Shown here: positions 17,596 through 25,926 of the stretch, piece by piece
Numbering within the stretch: the stretch's first letter is position 1
How the letters are laid out: each line of letters begins with the position of its first letter
DNA from: Lentzea indica
GTDB lineage: Bacteria; Actinomycetota; Actinomycetes; Mycobacteriales; Pseudonocardiaceae
DNA length: 40,600 nt
Direction: 5' to 3'
NCBI RefSeq assembly: GCF_012184385.1
Contig: NZ_VSRL01000057.1
Span: 1-40,600, forward strand
Translations under genes and position numbers: made by a program
Notes under the pieces: generated by a model
What the model was told of the DNA's origin: nothing
Database searches by the model: none
The model's input: only the letters and a program-made list of their open reading frames with translations

Positions 17596-18261
17596 GTGAT
17601 CCGACGTAACCGCATTGCCATCGGGCTCGCCGCGGGGCTGGCAGTTGTGCTGGGTCTGGGTGTCTGGAGCGCCACGGGAAGTGGCACGAACAACTCGAAG
17701 CCGGTGGCACAGACCGAAACCGACCTGGGCGTTCTCGGCGACTACGGCGACGTGGGTCAGCCCCCGGTACTCCAGGAGCCCGCTCAGGCGCCCGAAACCC
17801 CTGTTCAGCAGCAGGCACCGGAAACACCTGCCCCGGCAGCACAGCCTCCCGCGGCCGCTCCGGTCAGCTCGTTGAAGCTGGTCGGCAAGCCGGTCGACAA
17901 GATGGGCCTGGTCGTCCAAGACGGCGACGGCCGCACCATGTACCGCTTCGACAAGGACACGCCGAAGCCGGAAGGCAAGTCGAACTGCAACAACCAGTGC
18001 GCCGTGACGTGGCCGCCACTGCTGTCGGACACGGTCCCGCAGGTCGAGGGCATTGACGCGAAGCTCGTCTCGCTGATCACCCGCGCGGACGGCAAGAAGC
18101 AGGTCGCCATCGACGGCTGGGCGCTGTACGCCTACTCGCAGGACCCGAAGCCGGGTGCCTGGAAGGGCCAGGGTGTCGGCGGCACCTGGTTCGTGATCCA
18201 GCCCGACGGCAAGCGCAACGTGGAGTGCCTGCCCCCTGGCGTCACGGCACCGGCGGCGTAA
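17596..18261 (+). CDS. Exported protein with COG4315-type (lipoprotein_15) repeats
   Basis: A secreted or membrane-anchored protein of about 221 aa. The N-terminus has one hydrophobic segment (IAIGLAAGLAVVLGLGVWSA) without a lipobox Cys. A Pro/Gln/Ala-rich linker (about 45-95) spans the wall. The C-terminal part is a pair of COG4315 repeats: MGLVVQDGDGRTMYRFDKD, then NNQCAVTWPPLL, then DGWALYAYSQDPKPGAWKGQGVGGTWFVI. Function of this family is not known. An ATG at 17590 is in frame, but AAGGAGG lies only 2 bases before it and 8 bases before GTG 17596, so the GTG is preferred. A terminator follows. Confidence 0.85.
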   Translation: MIRRNRIAIGLAAGLAVVLGLGVWSATGSGTNNSKPVAQTETDLGVLGDYGDVGQPPVLQEPAQAPETPVQQQAPETPAPAAQPPAAAPVSSLKLVGKPVDKMGLVVQDGDGRTMYRFDKDTPKPEGKSNCNNQCAVTWPPLLSDTVPQVEGIDAKLVSLITRADGKKQVAIDGWALYAYSQDPKPGAWKGQGVGGTWFVIQPDGKRNVECLPPGVTAPAA

Positions 18262-18320
18262 CCCCAAAGCATCCCGTTAGGACGGTCCATCTGAGACACA
18301 CAACACCCTGACACGGTGAG

Positions 18321-18348
18321 ACCCCGGCCCTGGGGAAGGGGCCGGGGT
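18321..18348 (+). terminator. Terminator of the COG4315-type gene
   Basis: ACCCCGGCCC and GGGCCGGGGT pair over 10 bases, 60 bases after the stop, followed by a T-containing tail. Confidence 0.75.
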
Positions 18349-18379
18349 TCCCGTCGTTTCGCTCCAGGGTCACAAAACG

Positions 18380-18413
18380 AAGGGGCGCCACCGGAATTCC
18401 GGTGGCGCCCCTT
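18380..18413 (-). terminator. Terminator of the gcvT-glyA operon
   Basis: A perfect 34-base palindrome (half-site AAGGGGCGCCACCGGAA) lies 11 bases after the glyA stop. On the minus strand it is followed by CGTTTTGTG, a good T tail. On the plus strand a TTT follows too, so it may stop both strands. Confidence 0.85.
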
Positions 18414-18424
18414 TCAGTTCACGC

Positions 18425-19690
18425 TCAGAGCGTCGAGTACAGCGGGTGCTTGGCTGCAAGCACCTCGACGCGGGAGCGCAGCTCGTCGAGCGCCGCACCC
18501 GGCTTCAGGGCCTCGGCGATGACGTCGGAGACCTCGATGAAGTCCACCTCGCCGAACCCGCGCGTGGCCAGCGCCGGCGTGCCGATGCGCAGACCCGACG
18601 TCACCATCGGCGGGCGCGGGTCGTTCGGCACGGCGTTGCGGTTGACCGTGATGCCGATCTGGTGCAGCACGTCCTCGGCCTGCTTGCCGTCGAGCTCCGA
18701 GTTGACCAGGTCGACCAGCACCAGGTGCACGTCCGTGCCACCGGTCAGGACCTTCACGCCACCAGCCGACACGTCTGGCTGCGACAGCCGGTCGGCGAGG
18801 ATGCGGGCGCCTTCCAGCGTGCGACGCTGACGGTCGGCGAACTCCGGCGAGGCGGCGTGCTTGAACGCCACGGCCTTGGCCGCGATCACGTGCTCCAGCG
18901 GGCCACCCTGCTGACCGGGGAACACCGCCGAGTTGATCTTCTTGGCGATGTCCGCCTCGTTCGACAGGATCACGCCACCCCGAGGCCCGCCAAGGGTCTT
19001 GTGCGTCGTGGTCGTCGTGACGTGCGCGTGCGGGACGGGCGACGGGTGCAGGCCGGCGGCCACGAGGCCGGCGAAGTGGGCCATGTCGACCATCAGGTAG
19101 GCCTCGACCGAGTCCGCGATGCGGCGGAACTCGGCGAAGTCCAGCTGGCGCGGGTAGGCGGACCAGCCGGCGACGATCAGCTTGGGGCGGTGCTCCTGAG
19201 CAAGGCGCTCGACCTCGGCCATGTCCACGCGGCCGTCGCCATCGGAAACGTGGTACGGCACGACGTTGTAGAGCTTGCCGGAGAAGTTGATGCGCATGCC
19301 GTGCGTCAGGTGGCCGCCGTGCGCGAGGTCCAGGCCCAGGATCGTGTCGCCGGGCTGCAGCAGCGCGAACATCGCCGCGGCGTTGGCCTGCGCGCCCGAG
19401 TGCGGCTGGACGTTCGCGAAGCCCGCGCCGAAGAGCGACTTGATGCGCTCGATGGCCAGGCGCTCCACGACGTCGACGTGCTCGCAGCCACCGTAGTAGC
19501 GGCGGCCGGGGTAGCCCTCGGCGTACTTGTTCGTGAGCACAGAGCCCTGCGCCTGCAGAACCGACACGGGCGTGAAGTTCTCCGAGGCGATCATCTCGAG
19601 GGTGCCCTGCTGGCGCGCCAGCTCGGCGGCAACGGCCTCGGCGACCTCGGGGTCGTACTCCGCGAGGGAGGCGTTGAACTGGTCGGACAT
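18425..19690 (-). CDS. glyA: Serine hydroxymethyltransferase
   Basis: A 421-aa PLP enzyme that interconverts serine and glycine and makes methylene-tetrahydrofolate. Visible: [11 protein letters not shown] at the start, [20 protein letters not shown] (folate and substrate contacts), [21 protein letters not shown] (PLP Asp/His) and [15 protein letters not shown] with the Schiff-base Lys. The length is normal. ATG 19690 begins [16 protein letters not shown] and has GGGAG 9 bases upstream; the longer in-frame extension is gcvT shadow. It lies 13 bases after gcvT and shares its riboswitch, which fits glycine-driven expression. Confidence 0.96.
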   Translation of the reverse strand: MSDQFNASLAEYDPEVAEAVAAELARQQGTLEMIASENFTPVSVLQAQGSVLTNKYAEGYPGRRYYGGCEHVDVVERLAIERIKSLFGAGFANVQPHSGAQANAAAMFALLQPGDTILGLDLAHGGHLTHGMRINFSGKLYNVVPYHVSDGDGRVDMAEVERLAQEHRPKLIVAGWSAYPRQLDFAEFRRIADSVEAYLMVDMAHFAGLVAAGLHPSPVPHAHVTTTTTHKTLGGPRGGVILSNEADIAKKINSAVFPGQQGGPLEHVIAAKAVAFKHAASPEFADRQRRTLEGARILADRLSQPDVSAGGVKVLTGGTDVHLVLVDLVNSELDGKQAEDVLHQIGITVNRNAVPNDPRPPMVTSGLRIGTPALATRGFGEVDFIEVSDVIAEALKPGAALDELRSRVEVLAAKHPLYSTL

Positions 19691-19703
19691 CTGGAAGAAC
19701 TCC

Positions 19704-20798
19704 CTACTTGGCGCGCTTGTAGAACGGAAGTGCGACGACCTCGACCGGCTGCTTCTTGCCGCGGACGTCCACCAGCAGTGGGGTACCCGGCTCGGAGCTG
19801 GCCTTCGACACGTACGCCATGGCGACTGAGTAACCGAGGGTCGGCGACAGGGCGCCCGAGGTGACCTCGCCGACGACCTCGTCACCGTTCAGCACCGCGT
19901 AACCGTGGCGCGGGGCGCGACGCTCAGGGGTCTTCAGTCCAACCAGGACCGAGTCCACACCGGACTCCGCCACCTTCGTCAGCGCGTCGCGGCCCACGAA
20001 GTCGCCCGGCTTGTCGAGCTTCACGACGCGGCCGAGGTTCGCGTGGTACGGCGTCAACGAAGTCGTGAGTTCGTTGCCGTACAAGGGCATTCCGGCTTCG
20101 AGACGCAACGTGTCGCGGCAGCCGAGACCGCACGGCTTGAGCTCGTGCGCCTGTCCCGCGGACAGCAACGCCTCCCAGACCGCCGATGCGTCGGCAGGAG
20201 CGACGAAGAGCTCGAAGCCCTCCTCGCCGGTGTAGCCGGTGCGCGCCAGCAGCGCGTCGACGCCGGCCACCGTGGACGGGTAGGAGGCGTAGTACTTGAC
20301 CGTCGAGAGGTCGGTGTCGGTCAGACCGGAAAGGATCTCGACCGACTTCGGGCCCTGGATCGCGATCAACGCGTAGTCGGTCGACTTGTCCGTGACGACG
20401 GTGTCGAAGCCGGCAGCGCGCTCGACGAGAGCCTCGGCGACCACGGCGGCGTTGGAAGCGTTCGCGACGACCATGAACTCCTGGTCGCCCAGGCGGTACA
20501 CGATCAGGTCGTCGATCACGCCGCCGTCGGCCTGGGTGATCATCGTGTAGCGCGCCTTGCCGACGGCCAGCGCGGAGATGTGGCCAACCAGGGCGTGGTC
20601 GAGCGCCTCGCCGGCCTGAGGTCCGGTCAGGACGATCTCACCCATGTGCGTGAGATCGAACAGGCCCGCGGTCGTGCGCACCGCGTGGTGCTCGGCGAGC
20701 TCGCTCGAGTAGCGCAGCGGCATCCGCCAGCCCGCGAAGTCGGTGAACATCGCGCCGAGCTGCTCGTGCTCGGCGTTCAGAGGCGTGAGGCGGGACAT
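19704..20798 (-). CDS. gcvT: Glycine cleavage system aminomethyltransferase (T protein)
   Basis: A 364-aa enzyme that takes the methylamine carbon from the H protein to tetrahydrofolate, releasing ammonia. Visible: [21 protein letters not shown] and [11 protein letters not shown] near the start (the Asp is the catalytic one), then [16 protein letters not shown] and [18 protein letters not shown]. The C-terminal part has [30 protein letters not shown] lies 9 bases before ATG 20798. The other subunits (gcvP, gcvH) are not in the window. Directly upstream is a tandem glycine riboswitch, and glyA follows. Confidence 0.96.
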   Translation of the reverse strand: MSRLTPLNAEHEQLGAMFTDFAGWRMPLRYSSELAEHHAVRTTAGLFDLTHMGEIVLTGPQAGEALDHALVGHISALAVGKARYTMITQADGGVIDDLIVYRLGDQEFMVVANASNAAVVAEALVERAAGFDTVVTDKSTDYALIAIQGPKSVEILSGLTDTDLSTVKYYASYPSTVAGVDALLARTGYTGEEGFELFVAPADASAVWEALLSAGQAHELKPCGLGCRDTLRLEAGMPLYGNELTTSLTPYHANLGRVVKLDKPGDFVGRDALTKVAESGVDSVLVGLKTPERRAPRHGYAVLNGDEVVGEVTSGALSPTLGYSVAMAYVSKASSEPGTPLLVDVRGKKQPVEVVALPFYKRAK

Positions 20799-20826
20799 CA
20801 GAACGCTCCTCCAGGGTGCGCCGAAG

Positions 20827-21072
20827 AGCCGGACGAGGCCGGCTGAGGCAACAGCAGAATGACACGGTCCATCGGAGACTCCTCTTCCAGAGCAGCCTCC
20901 CCCTCTGTCATGAGCCTGAGAGCTTCGCCGCGCAGAGCGCGGCTTGCACCGTGGGCGAGGCGCGAACGCCTGCTTTCCAGAGTTGCCTTCGTCGTGCGGT
21001 ATCTGTGCCTGAGAGATTCCGGGGAGGAGTTGCTCCTTCGGCGCCTCTTCGAGAGAGGTCTCTTCCGCGCGA
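20827..21072 (-). ncRNA. Tandem glycine riboswitch with expression platform
   Basis: On the minus strand two aptamers follow each other. The first (about 21072-20985) has GCGCCGAAGGAGCAACTC and the core CTCTCAGGC (21015-21007). The second (about 20985-20870) has the core CTCTCAGGC again (20922-20914) followed by the GACAGAGGGGGA stretch. These match the known glycine riboswitch consensus. A small hairpin AGCCGG/CCGGCT (20844-20827) between the second aptamer and the gcvT ribosome site is a likely expression platform. By family precedent glycine turns on gcvT and glyA. Confidence 0.93.
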
Positions 21073-21122
21073 CATCGACGGCCGTGTTCAGTTGGTAGCC
21101 CCAGACGCTAGCAGGCCAAACG

Positions 21123-21425
21123 TCACAGCGGCACGCCCTGCGCAGTCTTCTCGACCACCTTGCGCTCCGCCCAGAACGACAGGAACGGGACCGTGCCGGC
21201 GAGCAGCACGAGGGCGGTGCCCTTGATCGACCAGCGCAGCTTCAGCGCCAGGTCTACGGAAAACACCAGGTAGATGGCGTAGAGGAAGCCGTGGATCGGA
21301 CCGACGACCTTCATCATCTGGCCCATGTCCGCGGCGTACTTGAGCACCATGGCCACGACCAGGAGCAGGAGGAAGACACCGACCACGTAAGCCATGACCC
21401 GGAACCGGGTCAACGCACCCTTCAT
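21123..21425 (-). CDS. DUF3817 small membrane protein
   Basis: A 100-aa protein with three membrane segments (VMAYVVGVFLLLLVVAMVL; PIHGFLYAIYLVFSVDLAL; KGTALVLLAGTVPFLSFWAE) and the family pattern VGPIHGFLYAIYL and FWAERKVV. Its biochemical role is unknown. ATG 21425 is preferred over a TTG at 21443, which overlaps the upstream stop and lacks a ribosome site. It follows the 144-aa membrane gene by 14 bases, so they form an operon. The riboswitch of the next operon begins about 50 bases after its stop. Confidence 0.88.
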   Translation of the reverse strand: MKGALTRFRVMAYVVGVFLLLLVVAMVLKYAADMGQMMKVVGPIHGFLYAIYLVFSVDLALKLRWSIKGTALVLLAGTVPFLSFWAERKVVEKTAQGVPL

Positions 21426-21439
21426 CTGCCCGCCTTCGT

Positions 21440-21874
21440 TCAACGACCGTCCCGCGCGTTGAGCTCCGCGAGCATGCGGTTGTAGGCCGCGAGCTCCGCG
21501 TCTTCTTCGTCGTCGAAATGCTCAACGGGCGCGGGTTTGACGGCGTCAACGGTAGTCACCGGCTTGGGCGCGGGCGCAACCGGCTCCGGTGCGAGAGCCT
21601 CGTCACGGTTCTGGCGCGCCAAGCGGCGAAAGCGCCACACCATGAAGGCGGGGAAGAGGCCGAAGAGCGGCCACTGGAGCACGTAACCGAGATTCTGGAA
21701 CGTGCCGCTGGCGGACTCGAAGCGCTGCCACTGCCAGTACGCGAGTCCGCAACAGGCGATCAGTGCGACCAGGCATGCAAACCCGATCAACACTCGCTGA
21801 GGTGTAAGGAGGCCGCGCACGGCCTCCAGACTACTTGGTGGGTACGGGGCTCCCGCCTCCGAGAGCCCGTCCAC
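21440..21874 (-). CDS. Hypothetical membrane protein with two segments
   Basis: A 144-aa protein with two membrane segments (VLIGFACLVALIACCGLAYW; QNLGYVLQWPLFGLFPAFMVW) and a cytoplasmic C-terminus that is Pro-rich and acidic (VAPAPKPVTTVDAVKPAP, then FDDEEDAELAAYNRMLAELNARD). The final stretch AAYNRMLAELNARD is shared by many actinobacterial proteins found next to DUF3817 genes, to my knowledge, but no function is known. It starts at 21874, 4 bases past the stop of the next gene upstream at 21879, so it sits in the same operon. Nothing indicates its partner. Confidence 0.8.
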   Translation of the reverse strand: MDGLSEAGAPYPPSSLEAVRGLLTPQRVLIGFACLVALIACCGLAYWQWQRFESASGTFQNLGYVLQWPLFGLFPAFMVWRFRRLARQNRDEALAPEPVAPAPKPVTTVDAVKPAPVEHFDDEEDAELAAYNRMLAELNARDGR

Positions 21875-21878
21875 CTTC

Positions 21879-22373
21879 CTATGCCACGCCGTCCCGGCGC
21901 TGCCTCTGCAGACGTGCGACGCACCAGGCCGCGGCAGAACCGCGGCGAAGGTGCTGGAGAACCGTCATCGGTCCCAGGCGCCTCCCGAGATCGGCAGGAG
22001 TCAGGCCCGCCGCGCGGTAGTCGAGCGCACGCTGGTCCAACGGGCTGATGCCCGCGTCCCACCACTGCTCGGCCTCTGCGACATCGCCAACCAGCTGCCA
22101 GTAGCTCGCCGCGGCGGCGAGCAGTGCCTCGGGTGCCTCCGGCGCCCGCTTGCGCATCGCGGCCACGTAGGCCGGATCCGCCGAGTCGACCTTGACCAAG
22201 CCACGCGACCCGCCCTTGTTGCCTCCCCGCTGCACGGGGATGCCAGGCGCCGAGGGGGGAGCCTCCGCGAGCCACGCGTTCTTGATCCGGTTCACCTCCT
22301 GCATCTCTGCGTCATCAGACCGTTCAGCCGCCCACTGCTGCAACAGCTCGTGGACCCCGGAGTCCTCGACCAT
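21879..22373 (-). CDS. Hypothetical protein, Ala-rich helical
   Basis: A soluble protein of about 164 aa that I do not recognise. It begins MVEDSGVHELLQQWAAERSDDAEMQ and holds helical Ala/Glu-rich segments (PEAPEALLAAAASYWQLVGDVAEAEQW) and a C-terminal LDYRAAGLTPADLGRRLGPM, which resembles a helix-turn-helix-like stretch. The ATG at 22373 has GAGGAGG 5 bases upstream, which is stronger than for the longer in-frame ATG at 22406. No signal peptide or membrane segment. It precedes the two membrane genes with a 4-base gap. Confidence 0.7.
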   Translation of the reverse strand: MVEDSGVHELLQQWAAERSDDAEMQEVNRIKNAWLAEAPPSAPGIPVQRGGNKGGSRGLVKVDSADPAYVAAMRKRAPEAPEALLAAAASYWQLVGDVAEAEQWWDAGISPLDQRALDYRAAGLTPADLGRRLGPMTVLQHLRRGSAAAWCVARLQRQRRDGVA

Positions 22374-22535
22374 CCATGCCTCCTCGTTCGGTCGGGGATC
22401 GGCCATTGCAGCGGAAGGTATTCGGTAGGTCCGACAATCGCCAGACCCTGAATCCCCAGAACACCCGTTACCAGTGCGTGATCGGCCTCTTTCCACCCGT
22501 CCGGTCCAACGCGAATGGCCGAACATCACCGAGAG

Positions 22536-22718
22536 TCACGAGGCGACGGGGGCCGCCGTCCCGAAGAGGCTCCTGACGAAGGTGATGATCGACTCCGCGC
22601 CCTGACGCAGCCAGCCGAGCACCTGCTGGACCGCGGCAGCGGACTGCTCGGGCTGGGTGATCAGGAGGAACAGCACCAGCGCGACGCCCGCCAGCACTAG
22701 CACCTTCTTGAGGTTCAC
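22536..22718 (-). CDS. Small single-pass membrane protein
   Basis: A 60-aa protein: Lys-rich start (MNLKKVLVLAGVALVLFLLI), one membrane helix, and an amphipathic tail (AVQQVLGWLRQGAESIITFV, then RSLFG). GTG 22718 has GGAGAGG 5 bases upstream. The longer in-frame start at 22745 would add residues with no better site. It resembles the short tail-anchored proteins common in actinobacteria, with unknown function. Confidence 0.65.
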   Translation of the reverse strand: MNLKKVLVLAGVALVLFLLITQPEQSAAAVQQVLGWLRQGAESIITFVRSLFGTAAPVAS

Positions 22719-23055
22719 AGGTACCTCTCCGTCCATGTCGCTCACAGGTGAGGCGGCGGACCGCCCATGTCACCCGTCATGGTCCCTCATTCACCCATGC
22801 GATGAACAACGACCACGCCCAACTGGTGCCAGGATCCACCAGCGGCACACGCCTACATGACGGGGAATGTCACCCGAATGGCGGCTAAAGAGGTCTCTGT
22901 CCAGCGCCGATGTCCTGGGCACGAGGTGAACACGGACTCCCTCGCATCCCACAGCTTGGACCAGACACTGTTGCACCGGGCCTCACCCGGATGCCGCACC
23001 TCCGGCATCACACTCTGTCACGCCGTCGTGGCGCAATTAATGCGCACCCGAGCAT
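22719..23055. other. Intergenic region without a gene
   Basis: No convincing ORF. A 7-base hairpin (GATGCCG/CGGCATC, about 22987-23010) lies downstream of the CoA-transferase stop and may be a weak terminator on the minus strand. Otherwise nothing recognised. Confidence 0.5.
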
Positions 23056-24180
23056 TCATCCAATTACTCCTGACCGCCGCAGTTCCATAATCTGGGCGTC
23101 CGCCACACCCATGTCGGCAAGCACTTCCCCGGTGTTCACCCCCGCCGGAACCGGAGGCGTCGGAACCGTCGTCGGGGTGCGGTCGAACCGGGGAGCCGGC
23201 GCCGGGTGCAGCGAGCCGGAGACGTCCACGAAGGTGGCACGCGCCGCGTTGTACGGGTGCCTCGCCGCCTCTTCGGGTGTCAGCACGGGCGCCAGGCACG
23301 CGTCCGTGTCCTTCGCGAGGTCCGCCCACTCGTCACGCTTGCGGGTCTTCACCGCCGCCGCGATGCGTTCCCGCAGCTCAGGCCAGTTCGCCGGGTCGTT
23401 GCGTGACGGCGCGTCCTCGAGACCCAGCACGCGCACCAGGTCGGCGTAGAACTTCTCCTCCAGCGCGCCCACGGCCACGAACCGCCCGTCCGCGGCCTCG
23501 TAGACGTCGTAGAACGGCACTCCGCCGTCGAGCATGTTCTCGCCGCGCCCGCCCCGCCACATGCCCGCCTGCTTCATGCCGTGCAGGAACGTCGTCAGCA
23601 GCGCCGCCCCGTCGACCATCGCCGCGTCGACCACCTGGCCACGCCCGGAGCGCTCACGTTCATACAGTGCGGCGAGCACGCCGACGGCCAGCATCAGCCC
23701 TCCCCCGCCGAAGTCGCCGAGGAGGTTCAACGGGAAGACCGGCGGCCCACCGGCACGTCCAACGGGGTCCAGCGCACCCGCGACGGCGATGTAGTTGATG
23801 TCGTGGCCGGCGCGGTCGGCGAGCGGCCCGTCCTGCCCCCAGCCGGTCATGCGTCCATATACAAGGCGCGGGTTGCGGGCGAGGCACTGCGCCGGACCGA
23901 TGCCCAGCCGCTCCGTGACGCCCGGCCGGAAGCCCTCCACCAGCACGTCCGAGCGTTCGACCAGCCGCAACACCAGCTCAGCGCCCTCCGGCTTGCGGGT
24001 GTCGATCGCGACCGAACGCCGGTTGCGACCGAGGAAGTCACCGGGGACCGTCGAGCGGCTCCCCGGTTTGTGCACCTGGATCACGTCCGCGCCGAGGTCG
24101 GCGAGCACCATGCAGCCGAACGGCGCGGGTGCGAGGCCGGCGAGCTCGACGACCTTCAGTCCTGCCAGCGGCCCCGTCAC
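23056..24180 (-). CDS. CaiB/BaiF CoA-transferase or alpha-methylacyl-CoA racemase
   Basis: A 374-aa family III CoA enzyme. It starts TGPLAGLKVVELAGLAPAPF, the family start (Gly-Leu-Val-Glu-Leu). LADLGADVIQVHKPGS, FLGRNRRSVAIDTRKPEG and GHDINYIAVAGALDPVGRAGGPPVFPLN are typical CoA contacts, and the Asp in GHDINY is the one the racemases use as a catalytic base. Hence alpha-methylacyl-CoA racemase, which lets 2-methyl-branched acyl chains enter beta-oxidation, is the more likely function. GTG 24180 overlaps the stop of the acyl-CoA dehydrogenase by 4 bases. The long in-frame extension upstream is shadow. Confidence 0.9.
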   Translation of the reverse strand: MTGPLAGLKVVELAGLAPAPFGCMVLADLGADVIQVHKPGSRSTVPGDFLGRNRRSVAIDTRKPEGAELVLRLVERSDVLVEGFRPGVTERLGIGPAQCLARNPRLVYGRMTGWGQDGPLADRAGHDINYIAVAGALDPVGRAGGPPVFPLNLLGDFGGGGLMLAVGVLAALYERERSGRGQVVDAAMVDGAALLTTFLHGMKQAGMWRGGRGENMLDGGVPFYDVYEAADGRFVAVGALEEKFYADLVRVLGLEDAPSRNDPANWPELRERIAAAVKTRKRDEWADLAKDTDACLAPVLTPEEAARHPYNAARATFVDVSGSLHPAPAPRFDRTPTTVPTPPVPAGVNTGEVLADMGVADAQIMELRRSGVIG

Positions 24181-25328
24181 AGGGACCTCGCGATGATTTC
24201 CTTCATGATCTCGTTCGTGCCGCCGAAGATCCGCTGCACGCGGGCGTCGGACCAGGCACGTGCGATCGGGTACTCGTTCATGTAGCCGTAGCCGCCGAAG
24301 AGCTGCACGCACTCGTCGACGACCTTGCCCAGCCGGTCGCTGGCCCACCACTTCGCCATCGCCGCGGTCGGCACGTCCAGCTCGCCGCGCAGGTGCTTCT
24401 CGATGCACTCGTCGATGAACGCCCTGGTCACGGCCGCCTCGGTAGCGCACTCGGCGAGCTTGAACCTGGTGTTCTGGAACTTCATCAGCTCCTTGCCGAA
24501 CGCCGTGCGCTCCTTCACGTACTTCAGCGTCACGTCGACGGCGGCCTCGATGCCCGCGACCGAGCAGACGCCGATGATCAGGCGTTCCTGCGGCAGCTGC
24601 TGCATGAGCTGGACGAACCCGAGGCCCTCCTGGTCGCCGAGGAGGTTCGCGACGGGCACCCGGACGTCGTCGAAGAACAGCTCGGCGGTGTCCTGTCCCT
24701 TCATGCCGACCTTGTCGAGCACGCGGCCGCGCCGGAAGTCGTTCTCGGATCCACTGCTCTCGGCGACGATCAACGAGATGCCCTGCGCGCCCTGAGCGGG
24801 GTCGGTCTTCGCGACGACGATCACCAGGTCGGCGTGCAGGCCGTTCGTGATGAACGTCTTCGAGCCGTTGATGACGTACTCGTCGCCGTCCCTGACGGCC
24901 CTCGTTCGGATGCCCTGCAGGTCGGAGCCGGCGCCGGGTTCGGTCATGGCGATCGCGCCGACGTACTCGCCTGACGCGAGCTTGGGCAGCCAGCGCCGCT
25001 TCTGGTCCTCGGAGCCGTAGGAGTTGAGGTAGTGAGCGACGATGCCGCTGTGGACGCTGTTGCCCCACGAGCTGTCGCCGGCGCGCGCCTGCTCCTCGAG
25101 CAGCACGGCCTCGTGTGCGAACGTGCCGCCGCCGCCCCCGTATTCCTCGGGGATGCTCAGGCACAGCAGCCCGACGTCACCCGCGCGACGCCACAGGTCG
25201 CGGTCGACCTGCTTCTGCTCGGCGAAGCGTTCCTGGTGCGGCGTGACCTCCTTCTCCATGAACGTGCGGGCGAGCTGGCGCAACTGGTCCAGGTCGCTGT
25301 CCATCCACCGCGATCGACGGTCTGCCAT
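24177..25328 (-). CDS. Acyl-CoA dehydrogenase
   Basis: A 383-aa FAD enzyme that makes the 2,3-double bond in acyl-CoA. Visible: IPEEYGGGGGTFAHEAVLLEE, AMTEPGAGSDLQGIRT (flavin loop), the mid-domain VGMKGQDTAELFFDDVRVP, ERTAFGKELMKFQ, and the C-terminal QLFGGYGYMNEYPIARAWSDAR, followed by RIFGGTNEIMKEII, where the catalytic Glu of the short-chain type lies. MADRR at 25328 is taken as the start; MDSDLD at 25304 would be 8 residues shorter. No strong ribosome site favours either. It forms a two-gene operon with the CoA-transferase. Confidence 0.93.
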   Translation of the reverse strand: MADRRSRWMDSDLDQLRQLARTFMEKEVTPHQERFAEQKQVDRDLWRRAGDVGLLCLSIPEEYGGGGGTFAHEAVLLEEQARAGDSSWGNSVHSGIVAHYLNSYGSEDQKRRWLPKLASGEYVGAIAMTEPGAGSDLQGIRTRAVRDGDEYVINGSKTFITNGLHADLVIVVAKTDPAQGAQGISLIVAESSGSENDFRRGRVLDKVGMKGQDTAELFFDDVRVPVANLLGDQEGLGFVQLMQQLPQERLIIGVCSVAGIEAAVDVTLKYVKERTAFGKELMKFQNTRFKLAECATEAAVTRAFIDECIEKHLRGELDVPTAAMAKWWASDRLGKVVDECVQLFGGYGYMNEYPIARAWSDARVQRIFGGTNEIMKEIIARSL

Positions 25329-25422
25329 GCGGTCCACGAAACCACCGGAAGGTGATCCACGCCATGACCGGCGCGCCAGGCCGTCACCCGAAAAACTGAG
25401 CGAAAAAACCACCTTGATCGTC

Positions 25423-25428
25423 CAGACT
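25423..25428 (+). promoter_or_regulatory. -10-like box before the GNAT gene
   Basis: CAGACT ends 7 bases before the GTG at 25436, the spacing expected for a leaderless transcript. No ribosome site is visible. Confidence 0.4.
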
Positions 25429-25435
25429 GCTCGGT

Positions 25436-25870
25436 GTGCAGATCCACCAGGTGACCTCCGACGAGTGGCGGCTCTGGCGCGACGTCCGGCTGGAAGCGCT
25501 GGCAGCGGACCCCGCCGAGTTCGGTTCGACGCTGGCCCGCGAGCAGGAGTACGGCGAGGACGAGTGGCGTGAACGCCTCGAAGGCGGCCTGAAGCTCGTC
25601 GCGCTCGACCCCGGCCCGGTCGGTCTGGTCGGCGCCATGTCGCACCCGGCGGGCCTCTACCTCTACTCGATGTGGGTGCGGGACTCCCATCGCGGCCGCG
25701 GCGTCGGTGAAGCACTGGTCAAGGCCGTGCTGGAGTGGGCGGCCGAGCACGGGTGGAAGGTCGTGCGGCTGCGGGTCTGGGAGGACAACGTGCCTGCTCG
25801 GCGGCTCTACAAGCGTCTCGGGTTCGTCGACTCGGCAGAACCCGAGCACATGGAGTTCGTGGTGAGCTAA
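25436..25870 (+). CDS. GNAT family N-acetyltransferase
   Basis: A 144-aa acetyltransferase with motif A VRDSHRGRGVGEALVKAVLEWA, whose RGRGVG loop holds acetyl-CoA pyrophosphate, and the later strand-helix VVRLRVWEDNVPARRLYKRLGF. The substrate cannot be told; small amines or protein N-termini are usual. GTG 25436 begins MQIHQVTSDEWRLWRDVRLEAL, normal for the family. It lies between the divergent fatty-acid operons, without an obvious tie to them. Confidence 0.9.
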   Translation: MQIHQVTSDEWRLWRDVRLEALAADPAEFGSTLAREQEYGEDEWRERLEGGLKLVALDPGPVGLVGAMSHPAGLYLYSMWVRDSHRGRGVGEALVKAVLEWAAEHGWKVVRLRVWEDNVPARRLYKRLGFVDSAEPEHMEFVVS

Positions 25871-25913
25871 TCGGTCACCCTTCACGGTCATGGCCAGCTT
25901 GAGAGAGCGGGCC

Positions 25914-25919
25914 TAGCGT
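25914..25919 (+). promoter_or_regulatory. -10 box of a leaderless transcript (thiolase)
   Basis: TAGCGT (TANNNT type) ends 7 bases before the ATG at 25927. No ribosome site is visible. Confidence 0.45.
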
Positions 25920-25926
25920 GGGTGTC

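Noticed and set aside
18446..19864. A 472-residue plus-strand frame opposite glyA
   Set aside because: Antisense shadow of a well-supported housekeeping gene.
22791..23090. Short frames on both strands in the gap after 22718
   Set aside because: No start site, no membrane or domain features, and codon use unlike the neighbours.
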